This document shows, piece by piece, positions 27,420-35,275 of a DNA stretch of 45,116 bases. Location: assembly GCA_017521195.1 (NCBI GenBank), contig JAFXGP010000079.1:1-45116 (forward strand), given 5' to 3'. Position numbers and translations under genes: made by a program. Below the pieces are notes generated by a model that did no database searches, was not told the origin of the DNA, and saw only the letters and a list, made by a program, of their open reading frames with translations. Origin of the DNA: Lachnospiraceae bacterium. GTDB lineage: Bacteria > Bacillota > Clostridia > Lachnospirales > Lachnospiraceae. The stretch's first letter is position 1. Each line of letters opens with the position of its first letter.

Positions 27420-27449
27420 TTGACCTATGTTTATGTAGAATTGTATAAT
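27420..27449 (+). promoter_or_regulatory. likely sigma-A promoter of rqcH
   Basis: TTGACC (27420-27425) and TATAAT (27444-27449) are separated by 18 bases. The predicted start near 27456 leaves a leader of about 60 bases before the ATG at 27517. Confidence 0.6.
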
Positions 27450-27516
27450 GACACATGTTTAAAATCAATGTAAAAACCAAGACTTTTTAATAGAAAAAAT
27501 AATTAGGAGAAAAGGC

Positions 27517-29256
27517 ATGGCATTTGACGGAATTACAATTTCCTGTTTAAAAGAAGAATTAAGAACAGCCCTCTTAAATGGGCGTATTTATAAAATTGCA
27601 CAACCGGAAACAGACGAACTGTTGCTTACCATAAAAACAAACAATGGTCAGTACCGACTGGTACTGTCTGCCAGTGCGTCCCTGCCGTTGGTATATTTAA
27701 CAGATAAAAACAAACCCAGTCCCATGACTGCACCAAACTTTTGTATGTTACTTCGAAAACATATCCAGAATGGGCGCATTGTGGATATTTCCCAGCCTTC
27801 TTTAGAACGTATTCTGGAATTTACCATTGAACATCTGGATGAAATGGGCGACCTTTGTCAGAAAAAATTGATTGTGGAATTAATGGGAAAACACAGTAAC
27901 ATTATCTTCTGCACACAGGAAGGCAAAATCATCGACAGTATCAAACATATTTCCTCTGCCGTAAGTTCCCTGCGTGAGGTTCTTCCGGGAAGGGATTATT
28001 TTATTCCGGAAACCACAAATAAGAAAAATCCGTTAACTACTACCAAAGAAGAATTCTTCACTCTGGTTTACGAACAAAACAGTGAATGTTTCAAATCTCT
28101 TTATATGAATTACGTTGGTCTGTCACCTTTCATGGCAAATGAAATCTGCTTCCGGGCAGGAGGTAACTGTGACTTATCCATTGCTGCTCTGTCAGATATG
28201 GACAAAGAAAATCTGTATTGCAGTTTTAACGAAATGATTTCTGACATCAAAGATGGGAATTATGCTCCGAGAATTCTCTATGAAAATGGTGTACCTAAGG
28301 AATATGCCGTATTTCCAATCAGTTCCTACTCCGAGGAAAACACCAAAGAGATTTCTTCTGTTTCCACCCTTTTGGAACAATACTATGAAGAAAAAAATAT
28401 CATAACTCGTATTCGTCAGAAATCTGTGGATTTGAGAAAAATCGTCCAGACTGCCCTTGAAAGAAATGTTAAAAAATATGATTTACAAATCCGTCAGATG
28501 CAGGATACTGAAAAACGTGAAAAATACAAAGTTTACGGCGAACTTCTGACTGCCTTCGGATACGGTGTGGAACCGGGCAGCAAATCCGTTACCGTGAACA
28601 ATTACTACACAAACGAAGATGTGAATATTCCTTTGGATCCTATGCTTTCTGCTATTGAAAATGCAAAAAAATATTATGACAAATATAATAAATTAAAAAG
28701 AACTTATGAAGCCCTTTCTACCTTAACCGTACAGGTAAAGGAAGAAACCGACCACTTAGAATCCATCAGTAATGCTTTGGATATTGCGGTAAAAGAAGAA
28801 GATTTGGTACAGATTAAAGAAGAATTAATTGAAACCGGTTATATCAAGAGAAAAGGTTCTTCCAAGAAACAAAGATTTACCAGTAAACCTTTCCACTATA
28901 TCAGCAGTGACGGATATCATATTTATGTTGGTAAAAACAACTTCCAAAATGAAGAGCTTACCTTCAAATTTGCTACCGGCAATGACTGGTGGTTCCATGC
29001 AAAAGGAGTTCCGGGTTCTCATGTCATCGTAAAATCCGAAGGGGAGGAAATGCCTGACAGGATATTTGAAGAAGCCGGAAAACTGGCCGCTTACTATTCC
29101 AAATTGCGCGGACAGGAAAAAGTGGAAATCGACTATATCCAGAAAAAGCATGTCAAGAAACCAAGCGGCGGAAAACCGGGATTTGTGGTTTATTACACAA
29201 ATTATTCGTTAATGATTGATTCGGATATTAGCGGAATTCAGGAAGTGACGGAGTAA
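27517..29256 (+). CDS. rqcH: ribosome quality-control factor RqcH (NFACT family)
   Basis: Binds obstructed 50S subunits with peptidyl-tRNA and recruits tRNA-Ala to add C-terminal alanine tails to stalled peptides. The 579 residues contain the NFACT-N domain (starts MAFDGITISCLKEEL), a central helix-hairpin-helix and coiled-coil region (about 285-430), and the NFACT-R domain with GNDWWFHAKGVPGSHVIV near 488-505. The older name is fibronectin-binding protein FbpA. ATG at 27517 has the site AGGAG. The GNAT gene starts four bases after its stop and uses a site at the end of this gene, so they are coupled. Confidence 0.95.
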   Translation: MAFDGITISCLKEELRTALLNGRIYKIAQPETDELLLTIKTNNGQYRLVLSASASLPLVYLTDKNKPSPMTAPNFCMLLRKHIQNGRIVDISQPSLERILEFTIEHLDEMGDLCQKKLIVELMGKHSNIIFCTQEGKIIDSIKHISSAVSSLREVLPGRDYFIPETTNKKNPLTTTKEEFFTLVYEQNSECFKSLYMNYVGLSPFMANEICFRAGGNCDLSIAALSDMDKENLYCSFNEMISDIKDGNYAPRILYENGVPKEYAVFPISSYSEENTKEISSVSTLLEQYYEEKNIITRIRQKSVDLRKIVQTALERNVKKYDLQIRQMQDTEKREKYKVYGELLTAFGYGVEPGSKSVTVNNYYTNEDVNIPLDPMLSAIENAKKYYDKYNKLKRTYEALSTLTVQVKEETDHLESISNALDIAVKEEDLVQIKEELIETGYIKRKGSSKKQRFTSKPFHYISSDGYHIYVGKNNFQNEELTFKFATGNDWWFHAKGVPGSHVIVKSEGEEMPDRIFEEAGKLAAYYSKLRGQEKVEIDYIQKKHVKKPSGGKPGFVVYYTNYSLMIDSDISGIQEVTE

Positions 29257-29260
29257 GATT

Positions 29261-29824
29261 ATGGGAACAGACTATACACTACGCCTTGCGACTTCGGAAG
29301 ATGCATCTGAAATATGGTCCGTCATGGATACCTGTTATCAGGCTCTGGAACATAAAGAATATTTTATCTGTGATGATTTGGAATACGTAAAAGATATTTT
29401 GTCAGGACATGGTTTTGGTGTTGTTGCCTGTGATGATTATGGCAAAATTGTAGGAAATCTACTGGTAAAATATCCGGGAACAGATGCTGAGAATCTGGGG
29501 TATGATGTGTTTCGTGATGAGGATAAACACCATCTGTATAAAAAGCTTAACCGTGTCCTCCATATGGACTCTGCTTCTGTTCTGCCAAAACACCGTGGAC
29601 ATAAGTTAGAACATCAGATGATTACTTTTGCGGAAACCTTGGTTGATACCTCCAGATACTGCTACTCTTTTGCTACTGTAGCGCCCGAAAATACAGCAAG
29701 CTTAAAAAGCTTAGAGAAAACCGGCTATCGGATAATGGTTACCAAGGAAAAATATTCCGGACTGATAAGATGTGTAATGATGAAGGAATTAAATGAGCAT
29801 CAAAAAAGCAACCTAACCGAATGA
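29261..29824 (+). CDS. GNAT family N-acetyltransferase
   Basis: Acetyl-CoA-dependent acyltransferase of unknown substrate, 187 residues. The fold is visible as RLATSEDASEIW at the N terminus, a central strand ending in MDSASVLPKHRGHKLEHQMI (the RGHKL turn binds the CoA pyrophosphate), and then VAPENTASLKSLEKTGY, typical of GNAT motif B. ATG at 29261 is four bases after rqcH, whose terminal GGAG serves as its ribosome site. Its stop (29822-29824) lies inside the left half of a large terminator. Confidence 0.9.
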   Translation: MGTDYTLRLATSEDASEIWSVMDTCYQALEHKEYFICDDLEYVKDILSGHGFGVVACDDYGKIVGNLLVKYPGTDAENLGYDVFRDEDKHHLYKKLNRVLHMDSASVLPKHRGHKLEHQMITFAETLVDTSRYCYSFATVAPENTASLKSLEKTGYRIMVTKEKYSGLIRCVMMKELNEHQKSNLTE

Positions 29825-29888
29825 TACCTCTCTCCTCTAACAAACAGATGATAAAGAAGAGAGGCATCAAAGTTGGGTTGCTTTTTTT
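29802..29888 (+). terminator. large terminator overlapping the GNAT gene end
   Basis: AAAAAAGCAACCTAAC (29802-29817) pairs with GTTGGGTTGCTTTTTT. An inner stem CCTCTCT/AGAGAGG continues the structure, and seven T follow (29882-29888). The left arm lies within the last codons of the acetyltransferase gene. Confidence 0.85.
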
Positions 29889-29917
29889 AATATAAATAAA
29901 TTCCTAATATTATTTCC

Positions 29918-31279
29918 TTATTTTTTCTTTGCTTCATATTCCTTGGTAAGCTTTCTAACAATACCTACACATGGAATCAAAGCAATCAAGTTTGGAAGAA
30001 CCATAAGTCCGTTGAACATATCAGACATATTCCATACCAAATCTACTTTTAAAGTAGCACCGATTGCTACACAGATAACTACGATAACCGCATATACTTT
30101 AACAGCTTTTTCCCCAAATAAGGAACGTACGTTAACTTCACCGAAGTAGTACCAACCAACAATTGTTGTAAAGGCAAAGAATAACATACAGAATGCGATA
30201 AAGATGTTACCTACATTACCAAGACTTGCATTGAAAGCACTCTGTGCAAGAGCTGCAGCAGTTTCACCATTTGTGTAAAGTCCGCTGGAAATGATAACCA
30301 GTGCTGTACATGTAAGAACTACAAAAGTATCAATAAATACACCCATGAATGCTACAATACCCTGTTCACTTGGATGGGCAACATCTGCTGTTGCATGTGC
30401 ATGAGGTGTGGAACCCATACCTGCTTCGTTAGAGAATAAACCTCTGGCAACACCAAAACGGATTGCCTTCTGAACAGATACACCAAGTAAACCACCGCCT
30501 ACAGCCTGAGGGCTGAAAGCACCAACAAAAATATCACGAACTGCCTGAACTAAACCTGCAGGATTCATAGCCAAAATTACGATACATCCTAATACATAAA
30601 GAATTGCCATGATAGGAACAATTTTTTCTGTAACTCGTGCAATACGTTTGATACCACCGATAAAGATAATACCTGCGATAATTGCAATAGCAATACCTGT
30701 CACTACAGGAGAAATTCCAAATGCATTTTTAAAAGAAGAACCAATAGAGTTGGCCTGAACCATGTTACCCATAAATCCTAATGCAAGGATAACTGCAACG
30801 GAGAAAAATCCTGCAAGGAATTTACCAAATCCACCTTTAAAAATATGTTTGATGTAATACACAGGACCACCAACTACAACACCATTCTTTTCTTCACGTG
30901 TTACCTGTGCCATAACTGCTTCGGCATAAATAGTTGCCATTCCAAAGAATGCACTTAACCACATCCAGAAAATTGCTCCGGGACCACCGGCTGCAATCGC
31001 TGTAGCTGCACCGGCAATATTACCTGTACCAACCTGAGCTGCAATCGCTGTTGTCAACGCCTGGAAAGAACTAAGACCTTTTCCTTCGTTCTTTCCATGA
31101 AGGGAAAAGTTACCGAATAACATTTTCCATCCTTCTTTGAACTTACGAACCTGAATAAATTTCAGACTAAAGGTATAAAAAATACCTGTTCCGCAGAGTA
31201 AAAACAATAACGCAAAATCCCAAAGGAAGCTGTTTACTGTTGCAACAATCTGCTCCACTACAACTGTTAAATTTTCCAT
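29918..31279 (-). CDS. sodium:alanine/glycine symporter (AGCS family)
   Basis: Membrane symporter that takes up alanine or glycine with sodium. The AGCS hallmarks are visible: TAIAAQVGTGNIAGAATAI, a GGPGAIFWMWLSAFFGM segment, and GMGSTPHAHATADVAHP near two-thirds of the length. About ten hydrophobic helices can be seen. I start at ATG 31277-31279 (MENLTVVV), just after GGAGGAG; the longer frame would run into the leader. A tandem glycine riboswitch and an intrinsic terminator lie upstream, which points to glycine as a controlling and perhaps transported amino acid. The stop is at 29918, facing the GNAT terminator. Confidence 0.93.
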   Translation of the reverse strand: MENLTVVVEQIVATVNSFLWDFALLFLLCGTGIFYTFSLKFIQVRKFKEGWKMLFGNFSLHGKNEGKGLSSFQALTTAIAAQVGTGNIAGAATAIAAGGPGAIFWMWLSAFFGMATIYAEAVMAQVTREEKNGVVVGGPVYYIKHIFKGGFGKFLAGFFSVAVILALGFMGNMVQANSIGSSFKNAFGISPVVTGIAIAIIAGIIFIGGIKRIARVTEKIVPIMAILYVLGCIVILAMNPAGLVQAVRDIFVGAFSPQAVGGGLLGVSVQKAIRFGVARGLFSNEAGMGSTPHAHATADVAHPSEQGIVAFMGVFIDTFVVLTCTALVIISSGLYTNGETAAALAQSAFNASLGNVGNIFIAFCMLFFAFTTIVGWYYFGEVNVRSLFGEKAVKVYAVIVVICVAIGATLKVDLVWNMSDMFNGLMVLPNLIALIPCVGIVRKLTKEYEAKKK

Positions 31280-31328
31280 AATCTCCTCCACGCCTTTTAA
31301 GGCGAACCTATTTTTTACACAGAGGTCA

Positions 31329-31366
31329 CAAAAAAGAAAAAGGTCCAAAGACTATCTCTTTGAACC
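31329..31366 (-). terminator. riboswitch expression-platform terminator
   Basis: On the minus strand GGTTCAAAGA and TCTTTGGACC form a ten-pair stem (31342-31351 and 31357-31366), followed by TTTTTCTTTTTT. It lies between the glycine aptamers and the symporter start, as expected for a transcription-control platform. The direction of the response (ON or OFF with glycine) cannot be fixed from the sequence alone. Confidence 0.8.
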
Positions 31367-31424
31367 TACGTCTCTATTTAAATACAGCAAAAAGAAAAAG
31401 CCATCCTTTTGCTCTTTTGTAAAT

Positions 31425-31586
31425 ATCAACGCTGTCCTTTTGCCTGAGAGATTCACGGTTTCCCATTTTCACCTTCGGCACCCGTCTTTCGAGATTCTCC
31501 AGCGCGCCATCCAATTACAGTCTTATATACCTGAGAGTATTATTCCGTCGGTGGGCATCTGCCTCTTTCCTGTAACCTTCCATTGG
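31425..31586 (-). promoter_or_regulatory. tandem glycine riboswitch
   Basis: Two glycine aptamers in a row are read on the minus strand. The first (31586 to about 31511) is closed by CCAAT/ATTGG and TTACAG/CTGTAA and contains ACTCTCAGG, with CCGACGG in place of the usual CCGAAGG. The second (about 31507 to 31427) is closed by CGCTG/CAGCG and contains GTGCCGAAGGTG and ATCTCTCAGGCAAAAGGA, which match the family consensus. In known cases these control gcv operons or AGCS transporters. Here the downstream gene is an AGCS symporter. Confidence 0.93.
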
Positions 31587-31589
31587 CCT

Positions 31590-31619
31590 CTTATGTAATT
31601 GCATGCAATTATACATAAG
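31590..31619. promoter_or_regulatory. palindrome over the symporter promoter -10 and start
   Basis: CTTATGTA and TACATAAG flank a perfect 12-base palindrome ATTGCATGCAAT, with a two-base offset on one side. The block overlaps the TATAAT box and the expected transcription start of the riboswitch leader, so it could be an operator for an unknown repressor. Confidence 0.4.
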
Positions 31620-31636
31620 AGCACATTGTATGTCAA
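31608..31636 (-). promoter_or_regulatory. consensus sigma-A promoter for the riboswitch-symporter unit
   Basis: On the minus strand TTGACA (31631-31636) and TATAAT (31608-31613) are separated by exactly 17 bases, a perfect consensus match. Transcription should start near 31600, leaving a leader of about 320 bases that holds the riboswitch and terminator. Confidence 0.9.
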
Positions 31637-31639
31637 CGC

Positions 31640-31669
31640 GCAAATTGTACTTTTTAAGATACAATTTGC
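31640..31669 (-). repeat. hairpin after the GatD-like gene
   Basis: GCAAATTGTA and TACAATTTGC form a perfect ten-pair stem around a ten-base loop. It lies 19 bases after the GatD-like stop and just upstream of the symporter -35 box. No T-run follows on the minus strand, so it may be a weak terminator or another protein site. Confidence 0.45.
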
Positions 31670-31687
31670 ATTATTTGCTTTTCCACA

Positions 31688-32446
31688 TTATTTAGCTTCC
31701 ATTCTTTTACTTAATTCCCTTAAAGTAATCTCATAGCCGGCTTTTTCATGCACAAGGTAATCACCTTTCATCTGCTTACCGCATAAATCACTTGCTAATT
31801 TCATTAAGAAATACGGATTTTTAATTAACATTGGTCCGGTCAAATGAGTTCCGTAAAAATTCTTATATCTGATTCCTTCTGTCTGACCTGCCTTTTCGTT
31901 ACCAAGTCCCATTTCCACTTGGAATAATGGTGTTTCAATTCCCTGAATAGTACTGCATTTATTAATAAAACCAACTAATTTTGCATGGGTATTTTCACTA
32001 TCAGAACCAATCTCTTCCTTATTTCTTTCCTGTTCTTCTATCAACTTGAAAACAGCATCCGCGGTATCTCTGGTTCTTTCCTGTTCTGTTACCGTAAAAT
32101 CAAAAATTTCCAATCCGGCATATTTTTTCCCTTTTGCATCCACAATTTCTTTCCCAAGAATTTCAAAAGAATTACCGGTCATAATCAGAAATCTTCCTGC
32201 ATCCAGATATGCTTTTAAGGCTTCTTTACTTCTCTTTAAATGCTCCAAAATAAGTTTTTGATTACGTTCTGTCCCGGAACCTACGTAAATAAGATCGTAA
32301 TCTAAAAACTGTATTTTATCCCCTACTGATAAAGTGTCAACTTTACAAGGCACTTTGTTCTTATCTAACAATCTTTTTAAAGCAGCCACATTGGCATATT
32401 CACCATATAAATTCATAAGGTCATAATATAAATGTAAAATCTTCAT
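31688..32446 (-). CDS. GatD-like glutamine amidotransferase domain protein lacking the nucleophile Cys
   Basis: CobB/CobQ-type class I amidotransferase relative, 252 residues, next to a MurT-like ligase. GatD normally supplies ammonia to MurT for amidating lipid II glutamate. The start HLYYDLMNLYGEYAN and the GSGTERNQKLI segment fit the family. The expected nucleophile motif, normally like ICGGYQ-x-LG, reads MTGNSFEILG, with Thr90 where Cys is expected and Ser93 nearby. The histidine seems kept as H201 in YGTHLTGPML. Ordinary glutaminase chemistry is therefore doubtful. Options are a structural partner, ammonia use, or a different activity. ATG at 32444-32446 lies 82 bases after the ligase stop. 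Confidence 0.75.
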   Translation of the reverse strand: MKILHLYYDLMNLYGEYANVAALKRLLDKNKVPCKVDTLSVGDKIQFLDYDLIYVGSGTERNQKLILEHLKRSKEALKAYLDAGRFLIMTGNSFEILGKEIVDAKGKKYAGLEIFDFTVTEQERTRDTADAVFKLIEEQERNKEEIGSDSENTHAKLVGFINKCSTIQGIETPLFQVEMGLGNEKAGQTEGIRYKNFYGTHLTGPMLIKNPYFLMKLASDLCGKQMKGDYLVHEKAGYEITLRELSKRMEAK

Positions 32447-32528
32447 TGTTATCTTCAGATGTGTCTGTCAGTTCACATCCTTGCACTCCTTTTTCTAATT
32501 CATACTGTTTCATTCCGCTTAATTCAGA

Positions 32529-33854
32529 TTAGTCTACTACCACCCTTGTCAGGAATTTATCTTTGTCGGAGAAACAAGTGATTACATAAATCTTTTCTTT
32601 TCTCTCATTATTCAGGTAAGTCACTGCATCTTCCACAGTTTCTAAAATCTGAATCTTATCATTTTCAATATCGGTATAAGAAAAACGCACTGCCAAATCG
32701 TTGCAGTAAGTTCCTGCAAGAACAATCTGTTTTACATTCTCACTTCCCAACAGATGGAAATCAATATCCCAAAGCCAGGACACATCACTGGTAAAATATT
32801 TTCTGCTGACTGCATCTACAATAATTACCACATCACAGCCTTCCTTATCTGCTGCCGCAATCCGCAGAGACTGATTATAAGAAATACTGTTTTCATGCTT
32901 AGAAGTAAGCAGGGTTCCCTTTCTGTTTCCTAAAGAAAAAGTTACCACACGACCATTTTTCAACACGTAGTTGTTGATATGAGGAACAATATCTTTTCCG
33001 TCGATATCTGCTAAAGATGCTACCGTAAATGCTGCCAGAATGTTGTAAATATTGTAAAGGGATTTTAAAGCCAGTTTAATTTCATATTCTTCATTAATCA
33101 CAGCCACTCCCGCTTCCAAATCCGCACTTGTAACAGTATAAGTTGTGTCGTTTCGTTTATGCCCGCAAGCTTCACACTGATAATGCCCGATATGATTGTA
33201 GTGATATTTGCTGTAGGTCATCGGCATCTTACAATTAGGGCAATACTGACCGTCATGGTAAACGCCATCAAACTCTGTAGTATCGGTACTTAAATCCCCG
33301 GCTCCAAACCAGATTACATTTTCTTTTCCATAACCAAAACAGGAAACCAGCGGATCATCTGCATTTAAAATCAACTGTGTTTCCGGATGGATACTGTCAA
33401 GAAGTGCATTGTATACCCACTCCGGATGACCGTTTCTGGTTAATTGGTCACGGTAAAGATTGGTAATTACATAATGGGTAGGCTTGATATACTTAAAGGT
33501 ATATCTGGCAAATCTTTCATCACTTTCAATCAAAAGAATATCTGCTTTGACTTTTCCGGTCAAAGTTGCAGAATTCAATACCAAAGTCGTAACTCCTTCA
33601 ATCTGATTGGAACCTTCTTTATTCCATGCTACGTTTTTTCCGTTTTCCATTAAAATATGAGCAATCATTTCTACAGTGGATGTCTTACCGTTACTTCCCG
33701 TAACGGCAATAATATATTTTGGAAGTTTTACTCTGTCTAAAATATCCGGACAAATCTTTAATGCAATTTTTCCCGGAAGCGAGCTTCCTTTTCCAACCAT
33801 TTTCCCTATTAATCTTAAGACTTTACATACAACTATGGTAAATAAAACTTTCAT
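32529..33854 (-). CDS. MurT-like Mur ligase family protein (DUF1727)
   Basis: ATP-dependent Mur ligase fold with the P-loop VTGSNGKTST at 51-60. A zinc ribbon (C205, C208, C227, C230) is inserted in the central domain, as in MurT, and the C-terminal DUF1727 domain contains SDVSWLWDIDF near 356-366. MurT with GatD converts lipid II D-glutamate to D-isoglutamine. In ordinary MurT I expect a KNPAG-x-NQ-like motif and an ADG-x-D loop. Here I see SKHENSISYNQ (318-328) and VDAVSRKYFTSD, so the active centre looks altered in parallel with its partner. ATG at 33852-33854 has a GGAGG site. Confidence 0.8.
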   Translation of the reverse strand: MKVLFTIVVCKVLRLIGKMVGKGSSLPGKIALKICPDILDRVKLPKYIIAVTGSNGKTSTVEMIAHILMENGKNVAWNKEGSNQIEGVTTLVLNSATLTGKVKADILLIESDERFARYTFKYIKPTHYVITNLYRDQLTRNGHPEWVYNALLDSIHPETQLILNADDPLVSCFGYGKENVIWFGAGDLSTDTTEFDGVYHDGQYCPNCKMPMTYSKYHYNHIGHYQCEACGHKRNDTTYTVTSADLEAGVAVINEEYEIKLALKSLYNIYNILAAFTVASLADIDGKDIVPHINNYVLKNGRVVTFSLGNRKGTLLTSKHENSISYNQSLRIAAADKEGCDVVIIVDAVSRKYFTSDVSWLWDIDFHLLGSENVKQIVLAGTYCNDLAVRFSYTDIENDKIQILETVEDAVTYLNNERKEKIYVITCFSDKDKFLTRVVVD

Positions 33855-33943
33855 TTGTTTCCTCCAAATGCTTCCTGTATTTTCATATATTGTCCAATAA
33901 GAATACTTATGTATACCTTCATTTTAAATTCTTCCTAAAAATA

Positions 33944-33991
33944 AAACTGTGTTAGTCAGTTTCATCATCAAAACTTATTCTAACACAGTTT
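33944..33991 (-). terminator. terminator after pspC
   Basis: AAACTGTGTTAG (33944-33955) and CTAACACAGTTT (33980-33991) are perfect complements with a 24-base loop. On the minus strand the stem runs into TTTATTTTTAGG. It lies 57 bases after the PspC-like stop, closing the PadR operon. Confidence 0.7.
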
Positions 33992-34047
33992 AGCCCATTT
34001 TTATACTTTTTTATTCGAAACAACCAAGTACCTTGATAACTTTTATT

Positions 34048-34239
34048 CTAATACTCTTCCGGAATAATGATTGCTGCAATGATGTACACTAACAATCCGC
34101 TTCCTGCTCCTACGAAAGAAGCTAATACCCAAATTAAACGCACCAAGGTTGGATCAATATTAAAATATTTACCAATTCCCCCACAAACACCGCATACCAT
34201 TCTGTTATCTACTGATCTTAATAATTTCTTTTGTTCCAT
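34048..34239 (-). CDS. PspC domain small membrane protein
   Basis: A 63-residue PspC-domain protein with the family pattern LLRSVDNRMVCGVCGGIGKY at 6-25, DPTLVRLIWVLASF, and one transmembrane helix ending in a PEEY tail. PspC proteins sense or respond to envelope stress. GAAAGGAAGG precedes ATG at 34237-34239. It is the last gene of the run starting at padR, with a gap of about 100 bases after the DUF4097 gene. Confidence 0.88.
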   Translation of the reverse strand: MEQKKLLRSVDNRMVCGVCGGIGKYFNIDPTLVRLIWVLASFVGAGSGLLVYIIAAIIIPEEY

Positions 34240-34339
34240 AGTATCCTTCCTTTCTTCTATGCCTTAATATTCTATTTGCAGTTCATATTAATCATTATTG
34301 AATCTACACTTTGTTTTTGCTTTTCCAATCGCAAACAAC

Positions 34340-35275
34340 CTACAAACTGTTTGGAAACTCCAGTACAATCTCACCCATATCACAACTTGCTTCAATTAAT
34401 TTACTGCTTCCATTATTAATATGTATCTCTTCTCCTAAACCGGAATATGTTTCCCTGTTGAAAACAATCCGGCCCATACCACATTCCATTTCATAATTAT
34501 AGTCGCTTTGATTTCCTTCACAAACAACCATAATAGACCCCAATGCACATTCTACATCTAATTTAGGTCCGTCATAATAACCAATTACCATTTCCCCGGC
34601 ATCTACCTGCAAATCAGCTTCTCTTGTCACTTGCAATTCGTCAATCTGTAACGCTGCAGCATCGATGTCAAATGTAATGCTATCTGCCACTATCTTATCA
34701 GCCACGATTGTTCCCGCCGCAACATCGATGTCAATTTCTTTTAAAACACCTACGGGAATATATAACTCCAATTGGATTTTATTCTTTGAAGAAGTTCTGT
34801 CTTCTAATTTTAATGTAGAACCATCTACTTTTGCAATATTTTTATCTTTATTAGAATAATATAGAATATGGTCTACATCCTCGGTAGCCCAAATGGTTAT
34901 CTCAGTATTCTGTACTTCTACATCCAAACGGTCAATGCCTTTTAAACTGTAACTATGTTCGTGCATGCTTTTGTCATGCGGTTTGTAATTATTCTGTACT
35001 TCATTCTCACGATGTCCAAGACCATCATCCTGATATACATGGAAACTTTCTTCTACCACATCCTCTACAACATCGCTTACTTCTTCTCTGATTTCTTCTT
35101 CAATCTCCGTTATGACTCCACTTACTTTCACCTGCTGATGTGGGGAAATGTAAATTCCAAATTCACTTAACTCACTTGCATCTGCTCCCATTGCCATACC
35201 TACGCATACACCAAGAATTCCCAGACCAAGAGCAATGGCTGCAACAATAAGACTTATCTTTGTAAATAATTTCAT
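34340..35275 (-). CDS. DUF4097 family membrane-anchored protein
   Basis: A 311-residue protein with one N-terminal transmembrane segment (about 6-30) and an extracellular beta-helical DUF4097 domain. The repeated short strands from about 110 onward (for example IDRLDVEVQNTEITIWA and LQVDAGEMVIGYYDG) are typical of the family. A Glu/Asp-rich linker occurs at about 50-90. ATG follows immediately after the DUF1700 stop (TAA then ATG), so they are coupled. In many Firmicutes DUF4097 sits with PadR and DUF1700 in an envelope-responsive operon. The function is not established. Confidence 0.82.
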   Translation of the reverse strand: MKLFTKISLIVAAIALGLGILGVCVGMAMGADASELSEFGIYISPHQQVKVSGVITEIEEEIREEVSDVVEDVVEESFHVYQDDGLGHRENEVQNNYKPHDKSMHEHSYSLKGIDRLDVEVQNTEITIWATEDVDHILYYSNKDKNIAKVDGSTLKLEDRTSSKNKIQLELYIPVGVLKEIDIDVAAGTIVADKIVADSITFDIDAAALQIDELQVTREADLQVDAGEMVIGYYDGPKLDVECALGSIMVVCEGNQSDYNYEMECGMGRIVFNRETYSGLGEEIHINNGSSKLIEASCDMGEIVLEFPNSL

